From the NCBI GenBank assembly GCA_021234155.1, contig JAJEKV010000005.1:11925287-11989286 (forward strand): a stretch of 64,000 nucleotides of DNA, written 5' to 3'. The translations under genes and the position numbers were made by a program. This document shows, piece by piece, positions 31,885-41,765 of the stretch. A model generated the notes under the pieces. That model was not told where the DNA came from. It searched no databases and worked only from the letters and a program-made list of their open reading frames with translations. The number at the start of each line of letters is the position of its first letter. Within the stretch, counting starts at the first letter, position 1. The stretch comes from Isoetes taiwanensis (taxonomy: Eukaryota; Streptophyta; Lycopodiopsida; Isoetales; Isoetaceae).

Positions 31885-32245
31885 GGCTCTGGGTGCAACA
31901 CAAGATTTAAAGTGTTCGCCAGCATCTCAAGTTCAGACCTGTTTAGGCCGAACTGTAGGAGCACATACAAATGCTCATCATACAGCTATTGAAGTTACTG
32001 CAGGAGACAGACCTGGTCTGCTTTCGGAAATTTCAGGTGTCTTAAAAGACTTGCTCTGCAATGTTGTAGCTCCAGAAGTTTGGACACACAACATGCGTGT
32101 GGCATGCGTAGTATACATCACAGATGAAGTAACAGGTGGGCCTGTTAAAGATCCCCATAAACTTGCAGGAGTAAAGGAACACCTTTTGAATCTTTTAAAG
32201 AGGGATGATGATAAAAGAGTGGCTAGAACAGATTTTTCGGTATGA
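31885..32245 (+). pseudogene. Captured ACT-domain-repeat (ACR) gene fragment
   Basis: After an acceptor-like tgtattag the frame reads QTCLGRTVGAHTNAHHTAIE, then DRPGLLSEISGVLKDL, CNVVAPEVWTHNMRVACVVY and ITDEVTGGPVKDPHKLAGVK, ending at TGA 32243-32245. This is the first-second ACT region of plant ACR (uridylyltransferase-like ACT-repeat) proteins. The frame is open throughout, without lesions, but the rest of the gene is absent. It is placed as a downstream exon to the HSPA12-like piece. Confidence 0.85.
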
Positions 32246-32584
32246 GAGGAATATGCCACAGGCTATTTACATATAATTTTTGTGCGCAATTATATGAAGC
32301 TTTGTGGATAACATATGTGCAAGGTAATATTGTGGGCCAAAATCTAGAGCTAGAGGCAACATGAATCATCAGTTAAGTTACTCCAGGTTCGATTCCCAGG
32401 AGATCGTAAATGTATATAAGAGGTGCTTGTATCATATTGTACAATGTGTTGAAGAGGTCCTAGGATACAAACCATGTTGCGTGCATGTTCAAAAAGATAT
32501 GCCGACGACTTGGTCTATAATAAGCAATCAAGAGCCAATTTTTTTAAAAATAAATACAATTCATTACATTCGGGCCCTTTGGTT

Positions 32585-33013
32585 TGTTGAAGGCCCCGAA
32601 GGGGCCAAATTTTTTTTAGGTATAACACAAACCATTACATTCCACACTTAAAAATAAAATTCCCCCTTAAACCCCCTTTGGTTTGGGTGCATATTCACAC
32701 GGAGGGTGACTCCGGGCAACGAGAGCTGTTGGACAGGCATATTCACCCCTTATTCCTCGATCTAGACCGTACATAAAGATCCTCATTTGTGGGGTATGCA
32801 TGTATAAGTTTTGATATACTGTATAATACAGTTTGCAAAATACTATAAGATTTGAGGCAACGTACTATATGGTGTTGATTTTATACATGTATAATATAAT
32901 TTCAGGGGCTCTCGCTGCCCTACGTCACCCCCCGTGTGAATATGCACCCAAACCAAAGGGGGTTTAAGGGGGAATTTTATTTTTAAGTGTGGAATGTAAT
33001 GGTTTGTGTTATA
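32585..33013. repeat. Foldback/MITE element inside the CACTA element
   Basis: Inverted ends: 32621-32700 (tataacacaaaccattacat to gcatattcacacgg) and 32930-33013 are complementary over about 80 bp. The outer left sequence aaggccccgaaggggccaaa is also present in the copies at 43300 and (as complement) at about 250. No coding capacity. Related copies lie at 1-262 and 43300-43835. Confidence 0.85.
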
Positions 33014-33246
33014 ACTGCAGCTATAGATGATGCTACAAATGATAATATTATGCCACTATAATGCTATAAAATATGATACTACACTTGTTGTTATTAGTGA
33101 TGCTACAAGTGACGATATAGATGGCGCGATTTCATCAACAGCTACCGTCACTTATTGTATCAAAATCTAAAAAATTTGAACGCGTGATTTTAAACCAATA
33201 AATGATGAAACTAGTGACTTAGATTGCTTATTCTCTTGTAGTGCTT

Positions 33247-34396
33247 CTTACTTGTTGGCCACACGCATGATCAAATAGACCAAATGTTCAGTCGATTTTC
33301 TGTAAGGTTGCGCAGGAAAAAGGCATTTTGTCTGTACTCTTTGTGCAGTGTGATCGAGAAAGCCTACAATCCAACACCAGTTGTCGAAGTGCTTAGCGAG
33401 ACTTGTGATTTTCGTGAATTTGTTTTCCAACGACAGTCTGACACAGGTCCTGCTATTCACAAGTTGAATAATTTGACCTTTCAGCATCATGTGAAGTTCT
33501 TTCTCAGAGAAGGTAATGCCATTCTTCAAGGAAAGTACTTTGTAACTTCTGCATCCTGGCTTCCAGAGGCAGGGTTACAATTCTTGAGACGTGTTCCTGA
33601 AGTTAGAGAAATGAGAAGAGCCATTCAAAGTGCCCATCGAAGAGTGCCATAGACAACACCGAAAGAACAAAGACAAGAATCCTCTTGTCTCACTATCCAA
33701 AGATGGAGAAAAAAGCATAAGCTCGTGTTTTAAGTACTTTAATGAGGAAGAAAAAGGGCTGGTGGGAAAATTTCTTTGAAACCATGAAACACGTGACCAT
33801 GTCCTTAAAAAACGACATCACTTTGGAGATTCCTTTTAGTTGGCCTAGTAGCCAAACCTCTCCTCCCTCGCTAAGGATGCCCAAGGAATTGCGTAAGAAT
33901 GCTTAGCAATCTTTGTTATGAACAAGGAGCCCGTTGATGCGTGCAATGTACACAGGATCTCGACATGCACTCAAGAAAAAGGAAGGTCAAACTCGGAGAA
34001 AACTTGCGGTCTGCGAGAAAAGGAATGCTAGTGGTCGTACCTTCAACCCGACGATGACGAAGAACGTCCTTTTGGATTGCAAGGGTTAAAGACATTGTTT
34101 ATAAAGACAACCTACCCTTAGTGATAAAAGTTCACCGGTATGCCACTAAGGATCTGATCCATTGGTTGGTCGGTATGTTCCTGTGATAATTCCTTTTAAG
34201 AAAGGACGGAAAACAGTGAATAAGAATCACTTAGACAATCTGGACCTAGCTAAAACTCAAGTCTTGGCTTACGATTTTACTTTAAAGGTTGATAACGGAC
34301 TTGGCGAGAACAACGATAAACTTGTTGAAGTCTTTTGCTGCGAGGATAGTGAGGACGAAGGCCCGAACAAGACGAGGATAGCGTTCCTTTGTTAGC
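33247..34396 (+). pseudogene. DDE transposase, C-terminal part
   Basis: Directly after the CACTA target duplication the gene resumes with the third conserved motif, GHTHDQIDQMFSRFSVRLRR, and continues EKAYNPTPVVEVLSETCDFR, FFLREGNAILQGKYF, to a stop at 33650. Further sense in other frames follows: WWENFFETMKHVTMSLKND (33755-33810) and KGRKTVNKNHLDNLDLAKTQ (34201 on), ending at TAG 34393-34395. The order fits the C-terminal region of this transposase family. At least two frame changes beyond the CACTA insertion. Confidence 0.75.
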
Positions 34397-35004
34397 TCTT
34401 CCACCACTTCAAGCGTCTTGAGGAGAGTGTCAATGAGGAGAGTGATCACCGGTCACGAAGGCATTGATGAGTGCGGCGACATTCCAATACCGCTCTTCTC
34501 AAAGGGCGTAAGCTACTCGTGTAATTTGAATATTTGTGCAATTTGTACATGACTAGTTTGTACAATGTAAGTCTTTCAAACTTAGGATCCACCGCTATCT
34601 TGGCGCATAGCATTTTGCAATTTTGTATCTTTTGTAGCAAACTATTTTTGTGCCTTGCCTATCTTGGCGATAGCATGTGTCTTTTACTCCTTCCGACAAT
34701 AAAAATGTATACGGCTCCATTTTATGGTTTCTGTCTTTAAAATTTGTCAAGAATTTGCTCGTTATTTCATTTTGCGACTTTCTGAATGTGTACCTAAAAC
34801 AATTAAATTAAATTATTATTTTTATACCTAAAATGGGGATGTCAAATTAATAAGACGCCAATTTTTTGGTAATTTTGACCCCTAAAATGGCCACCGAATT
34901 CGTAAATTTAGGGTCATTTTTTTAATTGACCCCCCAAAAGTGGCTGAATTTAAGGGTATCTTAGGGAATCTTTGAAAGATGCTTTTTTATTAGTGCAAAC
35001 GCAA
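34397..35004. other. Right non-coding end of the giant transposon
   Basis: Contains two degenerate palindromes (34595, CTATCTTGGCGCATAG; 34659, CTATCTTGGCGATAG) and an AT-rich subterminal stretch with gacccctaaaatggcc and gaccccccaaaagtgg. Confidence 0.6.
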
Positions 35005-35036
35005 GTCATTAGTGCGTTTGCACCGTCACCTTGTTT
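35005..35036 (-). repeat. Right terminal inverted repeat of the giant transposon
   Basis: A perfect 32-base complement of 18361-18392. Confidence 0.95.
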
Positions 35037-35097
35037 GTAGTGTAGTGTAGTGTAGTGTAGTGTAGTGTAGTGTAGTGTAGTGTAGTGTAGTGTAGTG
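35037..35097. repeat. (AGTGT)n microsatellite, right target flank
   Basis: Starts gtagtgtagtg right after the terminus. The phase relative to the left flank leaves an extra GT on joining, so the target duplication would be 2, 7 or 12 bp. Confidence 0.93.
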
Positions 35098-35189
35098 CAC
35101 GTGTAATATGTGTAGCATATGTGGTGTATCTAGTGCATGTGTAGTCGTGAATTATTAGGGGTACCTATACTGGTGCAGATAGTTGTCCT

Positions 35190-35380
35190 AGCACATAATT
35201 TAAATGTGGCAATTGTTCACAAAACTTGTGGGGAACAAAGCAATTGCAAACCAGTGAATCTCATCATTATCCCCAGTCAAATGTGTTTAAATGGCAATGC
35301 CAAAAAATGCTCCGAAGCCAATGTATATGCTCCTTTATAGTTAGCACGTACTAATTATAAGCATCAAAAGTTTCTTCACA
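35190..35380. repeat. Dispersed repeat R3, copy 1
   Basis: Blocks acaaaacttgtggggaaca, aatgtatatgctcct and tatagttagcacgta match 36150-36270. Confidence 0.65.
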
Positions 35381-35565
35381 AATACCAAAGTTCACCACAA
35401 TATTCTATTTGAAAAGATAGTCGTCAATTCTAAAATTTGGAGTTGAGACTCAAGCATGTCTGCAATGTGCTACATTGTTGAAGGTCCAACCTAGAAAAAA
35501 AAATTAGAACTGTATAATAATAATAAAAAAAAACTCGGGAAGCCTATGAACTATCATAGTCAAAT

Positions 35566-35892
35566 ATCGGGTAAAAGCATGTTAGGGTGTACCACTTTTG
35601 GAACCTGCAAAAGTACATACACTAGGTACTTCAGAACTGGGTACTTTCTCATTTTTATTTTCATTAAAACTAGTACAAATATCCAAAATAAAAGTCAAGG
35701 ACGCATTAATATTCAAAGTTAAGATAAAGATAATGCTACTGGAGACCAAAATATATTTAAAAGTTCTAGAATATAGCTTTTATTGAGATATTACACAGGT
35801 ACCCAGTACCCAGTCCTGGGTACCTTTTTAGGTACTTTTTTGGTCACTAAATAATACTTTTTAAGGGACACCCTAACATGCTTTTACCCTAT
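35566..35892. mobile_element. MITE, 327 bp
   Basis: Ends are inverted (gggtaaaagcatgttagggt and its complement) and the element is flanked by 5-bp CAAAT duplications at 35561-35565 and 35893-35897. The inner ends also hold ggtacttcagaactgggtac versus gtacccagtcctgggtacc. No coding capacity. Confidence 0.85.
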
Positions 35893-36149
35893 CAAATCAT
35901 CATGGGATTTAAATCCTAGTTTCATAAATAATGCAAGCGCAATGAGTGGGTGGGTTACAATTTAGTAGTTGATGCGATCCGAGTACCTTTAATCATAGAT
36001 GATAGACATGGCAAGCAAATTTTAATGGGGCTTGATAAATCTAAGTGGCGGATCTCAACAAATAGTAAATCTGGCATGGTATACTGCATAAAAGTAAGTA
36101 CATACAATTTTTAAGATCAGAGGACTTTCTGACAGGTTTATTTTTATCC

Positions 36150-36270
36150 TATCAAATAATATAAATGTGATAGTAATTAACAAAACTTGTAGGGAACAAA
36201 GCAAATGTATATACTCTTTTATAGTTAGCACGTATTAACTATGAGCATGAATAGTTTTTTTACTGTGAAA
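36150..36270. repeat. Dispersed repeat R3, copy 2
   Basis: A shorter direct copy of part of 35190-35380. Confidence 0.6.
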
Positions 36271-36439
36271 AAACAGACTTAATAGCTGTGAAACAGACTT
36301 AAACACAAAAAGCATAGAGGAAACAAACTGGTTGTAAAAATCGGCATGTTGCTCTGCTCAGCACTGCAAAGCTCGCTCTCCATAAGAGTTTCAAGTTACC
36401 TTCATATTCAAAGCTGCCAACCAGGGTCCTGCAAGAGGG

Positions 36440-36505
36440 GAGAGGGAACGCTGCATGCGGCGTTCTGGCATGAATACCAACACCATCGCTTTTTAAAAAA
36501 GAAGA
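36440..36505 (-). mobile_element. Helitron 5' end fragment
   Basis: On the minus strand an A is followed by TCTTCTTTTTTAAAAAGC. About 45-60 bp inside is a palindromic gaacgctgcatgcggcgttc block. Both features match the 5' end of the Helitron at 46191-50244. No 3' terminus is found on the lower-coordinate side, so it is probably truncated. Confidence 0.4.
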
Positions 36506-38563
36506 TAGGATGAACCGTATGAGATCTGTATGCTATAGGTGGAAACATTGTTAAACAACAACACTTTACCCAAAAATTAGAGGGGCATGCGCCCATGTTG
36601 CCTAGCCTGAACTTTTAAATTTCTGATATGGACTTCAACTTGCTTTTTGATCATCATCAAATCTCTTTCATGTACTACCATTTTTCTCTATCCTTAGGAT
36701 GGATATGGAAAGCACTTAGACCAATCTTGTATGAATTTGTCCTAAAAGCTTTTGTTTCTTTGTAATGTCTACATTGTAGTCTTGCTCTATTAATTTCAGG
36801 CTTATAGTCCCACACTCTTTGATCTTGCAAATGAGCTTGGATCCTTGGTCCTCATTCATCCCTGGGCCAGGGATTGGATCAACAATCTGTAAGTTATATC
36901 GTTTATATATTGATTCAAGAGGGCTTTTAATTAATGATTTCTTACATTGGGCACAATTTAAAGCTAACTGGACAACACCCATTTCTGTGTCTATTTGATG
37001 CTCCTTTCCAAGTCATTCATGACACAAAGCATGATAGGCATTTTCGGAAAGAAACTTATTATGAAAATTGGCATTTTGTGTATCTTGGGGCATAAAGCCC
37101 ATGATATTGTTGTTTTTGTTCCAAAGAGAAGTGATATTGACATTGTTACTACCAAGTGTCCCAAAATGGGTATTAGGCTCTCCATACATATTTAGAGCTC
37201 CAAAATCATTGGGTGCCTACAATTATTGGTTGCCCCATAATCATTGTGCGACCTATATTATTGGGTGCCCCATAAAAATTGAGAGAACAATAATGTGGGG
37301 CTTATGTGGGACTCACATGCACACATTTTTTTTCATGGTTTTCATGGTCCCCCCTGCTGCGTTTTCATGGTGAGTTATAATTTGCCTTCAGCAAGAAACA
37401 ACAGGCAACAGGAAAATTGGCATCAGGCAAAATCGAACACAGGCAACAGACAAAATCGGCAACAGGCGATATCGAATCTGTATAAACTGCAAACTTCGAA
37501 ATCCTGTAACGCACACTCTCTTCAATAACAAAAATATCGTGAACATAACAGGCAAAGCAAATTCCCTTCAACAGGAGAAAATTGGCATCGGCAATATAAA
37601 AAAAATTCCAATGATTCACAATGGCAATAGGACAATCGCAGGATGAATATGGGGAGTATGGATTTGTAGTTTCAATTCCTCAATAGGTTGTCACTGATGA
37701 TTCTGATTTTGCCAGAAGTGGCAACGGGGCTGATTCTGTTTCATGTTGGCATGTGAACAGAATTTTTGGTGTTGGCTGAATGAGGCAGATTAAATCGTCC
37801 TCCGCGCTGAAGCAGGGCGGGGCCAAAAAGCTATCATGTGAGTCGCCCATTGTGGTACCATATGGTGGAAAATTAATGCATGTTCCACTAACATCAACAT
37901 TCTATTCTCATAGCTTGAACCATTGAAACTGGGATGCCATAATTTTAGGGAGCTAGAACCATTACAATAAACCGAAATTACATGGCTGAGATTGTGCATT
38001 TGAGCTGGAGCCCGAAATTGTTTCCCCCAACAAGACTCCTCTGCTACAAATTTCCCTGAACCGAAAATGCTTGAGCAGGTGTTTGGAGGCAGCGGAATCT
38101 GTTGCTGGTGGCAAGAGGCTGGACCTGTGTTGGATCGAACAAAGCTTGCTGCATAAGCAAATTCCTAGCACTCAGTCTGTTGGGTCAGTAATGTCAGCAA
38201 AGATGAACACGGTAAGTTGGATAGTTACAAATTATGCTTGAAATATGAGCAGTTGCTAAGTTACAAATTATGCTTCAAATATCTGCACGTGTTGTATTAA
38301 GTCGGCAAGCAAAAGGCCTATCATGGGTTATCCTTAGGGCATGCAAATCTTCTTTCTATCGTTCTTTTCAGAAAAAAGGTGACGGTCTAATTTGGCACTG
38401 TGCGGGGCCAAGAAGACTCATTTTCAATACAGTCAATGTTATATCATACAGATGTAGGACCGATAGCAACAACCTAAAATACAGAGCAACAAAAGCACAG
38501 AGGTAGATTGTCAGCTAGCCAAAGAATTGGCCACATTGAAAATGTGAACAAAAATTGAATGTG
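36506..38563. other. No gene recognised
   Basis: 37190-37290 has three degenerate copies of attattgggtgccccata, and 37390-37480 has a caggcaa(c/a)a tandem motif. 38220-38310 carries the gttgctaagttacaaattat and tgcacgtgttgtattaagtc motifs of the dispersed repeat seen at 41336-41765. Confidence 0.4.
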
Positions 38564-38570
38564 TATAAAT
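38564..38570 (+). promoter_or_regulatory. TATA box of the first AP2/ERF gene
   Basis: TATAAAT 39 bases before the start codon; a related cataaat lies at the same place before the duplicate gene. Confidence 0.6.
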
Positions 38571-38608
38571 GGAGAGGAAGGGATTGTTGTGTTACTTAGA
38601 TCCAAAAA

Positions 38609-39103
38609 ATGGTGAAGAAATGGAGCAAAGAGGCAAGGAAAAATGTAGAAGAACACGGGGCTGTTTGTAAGAAGAAATATAAAGGCGTTAGGATGAGGTC
38701 ATGGGGCAGATGGGTCTCTGAAATTCGGGATCCGGGCAGTGGCTCCCGGATATGGCTGGGCAGCTTCGCCACGCAGGAGCTTGCCGCTCGAGCGTACGAT
38801 GCTGCCCTTCTGCGCATCCACGGTCCTGATGCTGCCCTCAATTTTCCTCTGCAGCCTTCTTCCCGCAATTTTGCTGCACAATCTGAGCTTCCAAAATCTG
38901 AGCTTCCAATTAGCCTTGATCCTCTTTCTCAACCCCTTAGACTTGCTGAGGATTTTTTGGACCAAGCCCAATCCCAAATTGGCCACTTATTTGACATGGC
39001 CCTTGCCATGCTTCTGCCTTTTGAACTTACCCTTCACTTATGTAGTCAAATTACTGCCCAACATGATACATTCTGCGAGCCTACTCTCTGGTCATATTCC
39101 TAA
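38609..39103 (+). CDS. AP2/ERF transcription factor, copy 1
   Basis: An intronless gene of 164 residues. One AP2/ERF DNA-binding domain at residues 24-80: [18 protein letters not shown], then [19 protein letters not shown] and ALNFP. The WLG motif and AAxAYDxAA helix are intact. Position 14 of the domain is Val (DREB-like) and 19 is Asp (ERF-like), so the subfamily is not clear. The WVSEIR and AYDAALL pattern is closest to small group-II DREB-type proteins. The N-terminus is basic and could include a nuclear signal. The C-terminus ends WSYS, also kept in copy 2. No obvious EAR motif. It probably binds GCC or DRE-type promoter sites. Confidence 0.93.
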   Translation: MVKKWSKEARKNVEEHGAVCKKKYKGVRMRSWGRWVSEIRDPGSGSRIWLGSFATQELAARAYDAALLRIHGPDAALNFPLQPSSRNFAAQSELPKSELPISLDPLSQPLRLAEDFLDQAQSQIGHLFDMALAMLLPFELTLHLCSQITAQHDTFCEPTLWSYS

Positions 39104-39776
39104 CTTTCTCTGGCCTCAAATCTATCTATTAGGCTCCAGAATAACCACATAGGATCACTTATATCTCGAAAGTTCACAACTTCCTCATCGCTAGAAATAC
39201 TATCATCCCACTATTTGGTATATCAGCTGCAATAAACAAGCAGTTGTTTAAACGGTGAAAATTTGTGGTCTGTCTGTATATGGCTTTTTTTCTTTATCGC
39301 ATGAACCTTGTACAAATGCTTATTAAAACTTTGTAAATAGTATGCTCTCTATATAAAAATCTTTCAAGTTGTTGAATTTTACCATTTTATATTTTGCTCT
39401 TGCCGTTGCCCCACGCAAGAGATGAGACATGACAAGATTGATTGTGATTTTTATTCGTAAGCAACTCGAGGAAAGCAACAAGGCCAAATCCTTTGGATCT
39501 GTATGTTTCATCCATTTTGGTTTTCACTGCAACTAAGGACAACCATTTTCAAGGTCTTAAGAAGAAGCTTTGAAAATTTAGCATGGTCTCAAGATAAACA
39601 TCAACTACGATGCCGCAATGTGATGTCTCATAATAATGCAATATTCCATGCATTCATTTGGCATCTGTAATATCACCCTAGGATTCGTGAGCCTGATCAG
39701 AAATCACATTTATACAAATCTTCTTCTTGTCAAAAGGAGTTATAACACCGTATTTGTTCTTTATCCTACAGTGCCA
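39104..39776. other. 3' flank of AP2/ERF copy 1
   Basis: The first 170 bases (atcagctgcaataaacaagcagttgttt..) resemble the 3' flank of copy 2 (61275-61325), so the duplication included the 3' untranslated region. Nothing else recognised. Confidence 0.55.
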
Positions 39777-40165
39777 AATTATCACCAAAGAAACTATGAT
39801 GGGGCTTGTTTTGTTTGTTACTAGAGTTGTCTTTAGTTGGATTTAATTGACGTATAAAAATCAGAGATTGTTCATTAATTTCTTATTGTTAGATAGAGAT
39901 ACAGGCCAGATTTTGAGATCTAATTCTTTCTTTGAAAATTTAGAAATGTAGGCTTCTCAGCTTGTGATCTAAGGTAAAGGTTCGATTTTCGTTGTCCATA
40001 ACTTTGTCAGATCTGAGGTGAAGGTTCAATTTTCGTCGTCCATAACCGAAAGGATTTTAGGATTTTCTTTGTTGGGTTTGCACGATCTAGCACATAGCTT
40101 TAAAAAAATAGTTTGAATGATTTGCATAGGGCTTAGAAAAAACTTGATCATTCTGTTGACATTCA
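39777..40165. repeat. Dispersed repeat R4, copy 1
   Basis: Matches 42310-42665 over about 350 bp with many small differences: tggggcttgttttgtttgtt, tggatttaattga, ttttgagatctaattctttc, ttagaaaaaacttgat. Orientation is the same. It may be a retroelement LTR or another transposon fragment. Confidence 0.8.
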
Positions 40166-40484
40166 AACAGGGCCCTTGGATTTAAGCCTTTGGGATCGAA
40201 GCTTAGGGGAACCAGGCTTTTGCATATTTATCATGCTTGGGCGTTTACCTTGGTACGCATTTGCTTGCAAAAAGTAAATTGATATTTTGGGGTTGAAGGC
40301 GAGCAGGCAAGGTAGCTCCTCTACTGTTGCAGTAAAATAGGCCAAAATGGCTTCAAACAACGGCTTCAAACTCTGCAGTAAAAATAACGGCTTCAAACCA
40401 AGAAACCTTAATAATCAAGAAATCTTATACTGCATGTGTGCAGAGCGTAGTATACCAAGACTGGGGATGCCCTCTACCTGAGGG
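40166..40484. other. No gene recognised
   Basis: Unique-looking sequence with an agcctttgggatcgaagctt..ggggaacc stretch; short frames only. Confidence 0.35.
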
Positions 40485-40790
40485 TTGAGTGAGCGCCGTA
40501 AATATCAAACGTCATCATGTTTAAACCATGAGTATATCTGGGGTTTAAATTACAAAAAATTATATCTGGGGTTTAAATTACAAAAAATCTGCTCAAGTCC
40601 TAAAAAATGTCGCGTCTCTCCTTTTTTTTTATATGGTTTAAACATGTCAAGACGTGGTTTCAACATGTCCAAAACCCATGGTTTAAACTTGATGATGTCC
40701 AATATTTCGGGAGATATATCCATGGTATATACGGGTCTTTGACATTAAAACCACATCTTGACGTGTTTAAATATCACAAATAAAATACAC
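40485..40790. repeat. Low-complexity repeat with tandem and inverted units
   Basis: The unit tatctggggtttaaattac occurs twice in tandem (40532, 40562). A gtttaaacatgtcaagacgt block (40635) and its imperfect complement cacatcttgacgtgtttaaa (40752) form inverted ends of a possible small MITE. Confidence 0.5.
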
Positions 40791-41084
40791 GATGTTTTGT
40801 GGGCTTAGTGGATTTTTTATGATTTATAAGGCTGGTTTAAAGATGACCATGTTTGATTCTACGGTGTTGAGAGTATTGAATTACAAACTTGATCTCAGCT
40901 ATAAAACATTGTGACATTTCTCTAAAATATACGGTAAAATACATATATTTTAGGCCACGTCACCATATAATCCTACCTTAGTGGCCCTGTATACCTTAGT
41001 GTGGAGAAGGGAACATGGCTAAGTCATTATACATAATTTTTTTTTTTTTCTTTTTAAGGATGAAAACCAAAAAGTTGCTTAATC

Positions 41085-41335
41085 AGAAATGAGAAGTACA
41101 AAATTTACAAAAAGATGTCATAAGAGCAAGCGGATTCTGGCACGTAATGGAGGTTCTAGCATATTACAACTCTGCAACGGAGGCTCGAGATTATGCTTAG
41201 TTGGGCCCTGCCCCCAACCACTTTACATTGCGTCTGTGGGTTTTGACAGTTCAGAGTGGAATTCTGGGCGGTCTCGAACTCGAAACATATAGTTGCAAGA
41301 ACTAGTGTGTTACCACTAGACCAAAATCCAGACAC
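41085..41335 (-). repeat. tRNA-related SINE, candidate
   Basis: On the minus strand, 41325-41262 has a Pol III type A box (tggtctagtggtaaca) and, about 37 bases on, a B box (tttcgagttcgagaccg), with the spacing of a tRNA-derived head. The body runs on through aaaacccacagacgcaatg and ends near ttttgtaaattttgtac (41090). The anticodon region is degenerate, so it is not a functional tRNA. Confidence 0.6.
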
Positions 41336-41765
41336 AATCATAAACTTGTCAAGATTATGGAATTTGGCAAAAGAACTGGAGTTGTATAAGTTGCAAATCT
41401 GGACATGGAGTGGGACTTCTTTTAGAGATATATACATTTGAAAAGAAGTTGGTAGAAGAAGAGATTTTCCTACATTCACTAGACATCAATTAGGCAAGTT
41501 GCTAAGTTACAAATTATGCTTGAAATTTATGCATGCATTGTATTAAGTCACCTACAAGGATGCTCAAACTGCCGACAAGGATGCCCACAAGTTGCTAAAT
41601 TACAAATTATGCTTGAAATTTATGCATGTATTCGTCGCCCACAAGAATGCTCAAATTGTCCACAAGGATGCCCACAAGTTACAAATTATGTTTGTCATAT
41701 GTGCAATTGTTGTATTAAGTATGCAAGGCAAAGGCCCACAGGGATGCTCAAACAAATAAACGACT
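41336..41765. repeat. Dispersed repeat R1 fragment and attached tandem units
   Basis: 41336-41480 matches repeat R1 (15795, 57115). It is followed by three units of agttacaaattatgcttgaa with atgctcaa(a/t)ctg and cacaaggatgcccacaag. Confidence 0.7.

Larger units (their letters stand above)
25629..33243. mobile_element. CACTA transposon carrying host-gene fragments (Pack-CACTA)
   Basis: A 7,615-bp unit beginning CACTACAAGAGGATAGCC and ending in the complement of CACTACAAGAGAATAAGC, with a 3-bp target duplication CTT (25626-25628 and 33244-33246), as expected for CACTA/En-Spm elements. Both subterminal regions (25660-26120; 30230-30600 and 33014-33170) are AT-rich with many short tgacattat, gatgctacaa and gatatcac-type repeats. 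I find no TNP2-like transposase, so it is non-autonomous. Inside are fragments of ankyrin, DUF707, HSPA12-like and ACT-repeat genes, all reading rightward. It is inserted in the transposase gene of the giant element and is therefore younger. Confidence 0.92.
18361..35036. mobile_element. Giant TIR transposon with DDE transposase and ParB-methyltransferase genes
   Basis: A 16,676-bp unit bounded by perfect 32-bp terminal inverted repeats and flanked on both sides by the same AGTGT microsatellite. Without the nested CACTA element (25629-33243) it is about 9.06 kb. It has two divergent multi-exon genes: leftward, a protein with a ParB-like domain and a beta-class DNA methyltransferase (18678 to about 22320 or 23038); rightward, a DDE-type transposase (23427 to about 34396). 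Its non-coding parts contain the palindrome CTATGCGCGCATAG, which I see nowhere else in the window. Both genes carry lesions. I do not know a named superfamily that matches this gene pair; the transposase type does occur in predicted proteins of animals and seedless plants. Assigning it as one element rests on the paired ends, the split target and the shared palindromes. Confidence 0.88.

Noticed and set aside
38699-38986. Minus-strand frames over both AP2/ERF genes
   Set aside because: Antisense shadows of the coding sequence.
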